Origin: an uncultured Collinsella sp.
GTDB taxonomy: Bacteria; Actinomycetota; Coriobacteriia; Coriobacteriales; Coriobacteriaceae
DNA: 6,780 nucleotides
Assembly: GCA_902388545.1 (NCBI GenBank)
Contig: CABMPS010000108.1
Location: 1-6,780, forward strand
Direction: 5' to 3'
Both the position numbers and the translations under genes were made by a program. Below the pieces are notes generated by a model. That model had not been told where the DNA came from, searched no databases, and saw only the letters and a list, made by a program, of their open reading frames with translations. Below are positions 5,618-6,780 of this stretch, piece after piece. The stretch's first letter is position 1, and each line of letters starts with the position of its first letter.

Positions 5618-6160
5618 ATGAATAAGCTCGAAAATGAAGTGCTGCTGAGCCGTCGCGCTGCACTAGGTGCATTCGCCACCGTCGTCTTGGGGACTGCCGG
5701 TCTTCTTGCCGGTTGTGGTAGCGATAAGGCGACCGTCACCGAGGACGCTGGTGATGGCGACAAGAAGGAAGAGGCGAAGAAGGAGGAGCAGTCTACGACT
5801 GACCTGGCTGTTGGCACGACGGTGACCACGACCGCTGGCCTTTCCGTCGTCGTCGATTCCTTCCAGCCCGGTCTCACAAATTATGACGGTTCGACCATGA
5901 CGGGTATTCACGTCACGTACGTCAACAATGGCGATGAGGGCGCGGACTACAATATCTACGACTGGAAGGGCGAGGACGCCAACGGTGCTCAGCAGAACCA
6001 GGGTTATTACAGCGAGGGCTCCGATGAGCTGCAGTCTGGCACCCTTGCCGCCGGTGGCTCCGTGGCGGGCAATATCTACTTTGATGGCGACATCAAGAAG
6101 GCTCTCTATTTTGCCAACGTGTTTGATAAGTCCGCGACTGCGAGCTGGGTGCTTGCCTAG
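5618..6160 (+). CDS. Secreted lipoprotein with DUF4352-like domain
   Basis: A 180-residue exported lipoprotein. The N-terminus has twin arginines (LSRRAALGAF, R12-R13), a hydrophobic stretch and a lipobox LLAGC with the lipidated Cys33, so it may use the Tat route. Residues 40-60 form an acidic/lysine linker (DKKEEAKKEEQ). From about residue 65 the pattern VGTTVTTTAGLSVVVDSF, then GIHVTYVNNGDEG, and later GTLAAGGSVAGNIYF resembles the immunoglobulin-like DUF4352 fold common in Gram-positive lipoproteins. That call is from memory of the pattern. Its molecular role is unknown. The site AAGGA (5607-5611) lies 6 bases before the ATG at 5618 and only 3 before the in-frame ATG at 5615, so the second start is preferred. 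The start region is embedded in a hairpin. The XRE-like gene follows after 39 bases and is probably cotranscribed. Confidence 0.85.
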   Translation: MNKLENEVLLSRRAALGAFATVVLGTAGLLAGCGSDKATVTEDAGDGDKKEEAKKEEQSTTDLAVGTTVTTTAGLSVVVDSFQPGLTNYDGSTMTGIHVTYVNNGDEGADYNIYDWKGEDANGAQQNQGYYSEGSDELQSGTLAAGGSVAGNIYFDGDIKKALYFANVFDKSATASWVLA

Positions 6161-6199
6161 CTTGTTGCCGTTGTTGACCGCATGGGGAGGTGAAGCCGC

Positions 6200-6622
6200 A
6201 TGCCCGATAAAAAGCTGACGGACGAGTTGCTCAACGAGCTCCTTGATGCGCCGAGTATCGATGGCTATATCAAGGAACACGACTTTGCCGCCCCGTCGCT
6301 TTCTGATTACTTAAAGCGGTTGCTGCAAGAGAAGGGGCTCGAGCGTTCGCGCGTGGTGCGTATGGCCGACCTCAACGAGACCTTTGGCTATCAGATCTTT
6401 ACCGGTTCGCGCAATCCGAGCCGCAATAAGGTGCTGCAGATTGCCTTTGCAATGGCGCTGTCGATGAAAGAGACCAACCGCGCCCTGACGGCTGCCGGAG
6501 TGAGCGTCCTCAACTGCAAGGACCGTCGCGATGCAATCATTATCTTTTGCATCGACCGTGGCTGTAGCCTCCAAAAGGTCAATGAAGAGCTGTATCGCTT
6601 TGGCGAGGAAACTGTGAGTTAG
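6200..6622 (+). CDS. XRE-like helix-turn-helix DNA-binding protein
   Basis: A 140-residue probable transcription regulator. Residues 33-100 (LSDYLKRLLQEKGLERSR, then VVRMADLNETFGYQIFTG, NPSRNKVLQIAFAM and MKETNRALTAAGV) follow the five-helix lambda-repressor/XRE pattern. The recognition helix is near ETFGYQIFTG (60-69). The DNA-binding part is preceded by about 30 residues and followed by a conserved-looking tail, KDRRDAIIIFCIDRGCS (107-123) and NEELYRFGEETV (128-139). Close relatives of this architecture are, as I recall, found near serine/threonine kinase genes in Firmicutes and Coriobacteria; the window ends before this can be tested. GGGGAGGTG (6184-6192) ends 7 bases before the ATG at 6200. 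Targets are unknown. The lipoprotein gene just upstream, with its palindromic leader, is one candidate. Confidence 0.85.
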   Translation: MPDKKLTDELLNELLDAPSIDGYIKEHDFAAPSLSDYLKRLLQEKGLERSRVVRMADLNETFGYQIFTGSRNPSRNKVLQIAFAMALSMKETNRALTAAGVSVLNCKDRRDAIIIFCIDRGCSLQKVNEELYRFGEETVS

Positions 6623-6673
6623 TGGCCGATGGCTGAGTCGACGGTGTCACCAGAACAACCATGCAAACGAACG

Positions 6674-6703
6674 GGGTGCGGACAACATGGGGTGTCCGCA
6701 CCC
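6674..6703. terminator. 11-bp GC-rich hairpin, terminator-like but without a U-run
   Basis: GGGTGCGGACA (6674-6684) and TGTCCGCACCC (6693-6703) are perfect inverted copies around an 8-base loop. It lies 51 bases after the XRE-like gene and just before the next gene, the usual place for a terminator. The bases after the stem on the plus strand (TGCGTTATG) are not T-rich, so efficient intrinsic termination is doubtful. It could instead be a leader element or operator for the gene at 6722. Confidence 0.5.
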
Positions 6704-6708
6704 TGCGT

Positions 6709-6714
6709 TATGAT
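6709..6714 (+). promoter_or_regulatory. Possible -10 element of the last gene
   Basis: TATGAT matches the -10 consensus at 5 of 6 positions and ends 7 bases before the ATG at 6722, the spacing expected for a leaderless transcript. No good -35 is visible, because the required place lies within the hairpin loop. Confidence 0.3.
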
Positions 6715-6721
6715 GAACGCT

Positions 6722-6780
6722 ATGGATACTCAGAGCCCAACATATTCCGATGACGAGCTGACTGCTTCGCTTGTCGAGCA
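6722..6780 (+). CDS. 5' end of an unidentified gene, cut by the window
   Basis: An open frame begins ATG GAT ACT CAG and reads MDTQSPTYSDDELTASLVE to the window edge. Only 19 codons are visible, so no family can be named. In-frame ATGs at 6710 and 6713 would add MMNA. None of the starts has a clear ribosome binding site. The -10-like TATGAT just upstream fits a leaderless mRNA starting at 6722. A kinase partner of the preceding XRE-like gene is possible from context only. Confidence 0.5.
   Translation, partial: MDTQSPTYSDDELTASLVE

Noticed and set aside
5663..6280. 205-codon minus-strand frame opposite the lipoprotein
   Set aside because: It is opposite a signal peptide, lipobox and domain that make sense on the plus strand, and it has no recognisable features.
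1..6780. Defence, toxin-antitoxin or mobile system
   Set aside because: No nuclease, transposase, integrase, reverse transcriptase or toxin motif is seen in any gene. The XRE-like gene alone does not make a toxin-antitoxin pair.

Overview
The window looks like part of a chromosome from a high-GC member of the Actinomycetota, most likely a Coriobacteriia of the Collinsella type. This is judged from G+C-rich codon use, the acetylase-type diaminopimelate genes, and protein resemblance recalled from memory. No database search was run. I see no prophage, insertion sequence, CRISPR array, tRNA or rRNA.

Left half (minus strand, about 3800 down to 6): a lysine/diaminopimelate operon. A putative promoter leads into a lysine riboswitch (L box). 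Next comes one uninterrupted 769-codon reading frame that joins diaminopimelate decarboxylase (LysA) to dihydrodipicolinate synthase (DapA), then dapB, which overlaps the end of dapA by 8 bases and starts with TTG. Last is dapH (tetrahydrodipicolinate N-acetyltransferase), which stops after 158 codons, in the middle of its beta-helix and right at the window edge. The first enzyme of the branch (DapA), the second (DapB), the acetylating enzyme (DapH) and the last enzyme (LysA) therefore lie under one lysine-sensing leader.

Divergent 378-bp intergenic region (3565-3942): it holds the riboswitch, its expression platform, back-to-back promoters and an 8-bp inverted repeat that overlaps both promoters.

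Middle (plus strand, 3943-5453): an M20-family amidohydrolase with all five expected metal ligands, a candidate N-acetyl-diaminopimelate deacetylase that would remove the group added by DapH. It is followed 2 bases later by a 106-residue three-helix membrane protein of unknown function.

Right part (plus strand, 5454-6780): a 13-bp perfect inverted repeat that buries the ribosome binding site of a Tat/Sec-type lipoprotein with a DUF4352-like domain. An XRE-like helix-turn-helix protein follows 39 bases later, then an 11-bp hairpin, then the start of an unidentified gene that may be leaderless.

I do not find a wholly new system. The points most worth checking are the LysA-DapA fusion with a usable internal dapA start, the layout of the riboswitch expression platform, the hairpin over the lipoprotein start, and the broken dapH.
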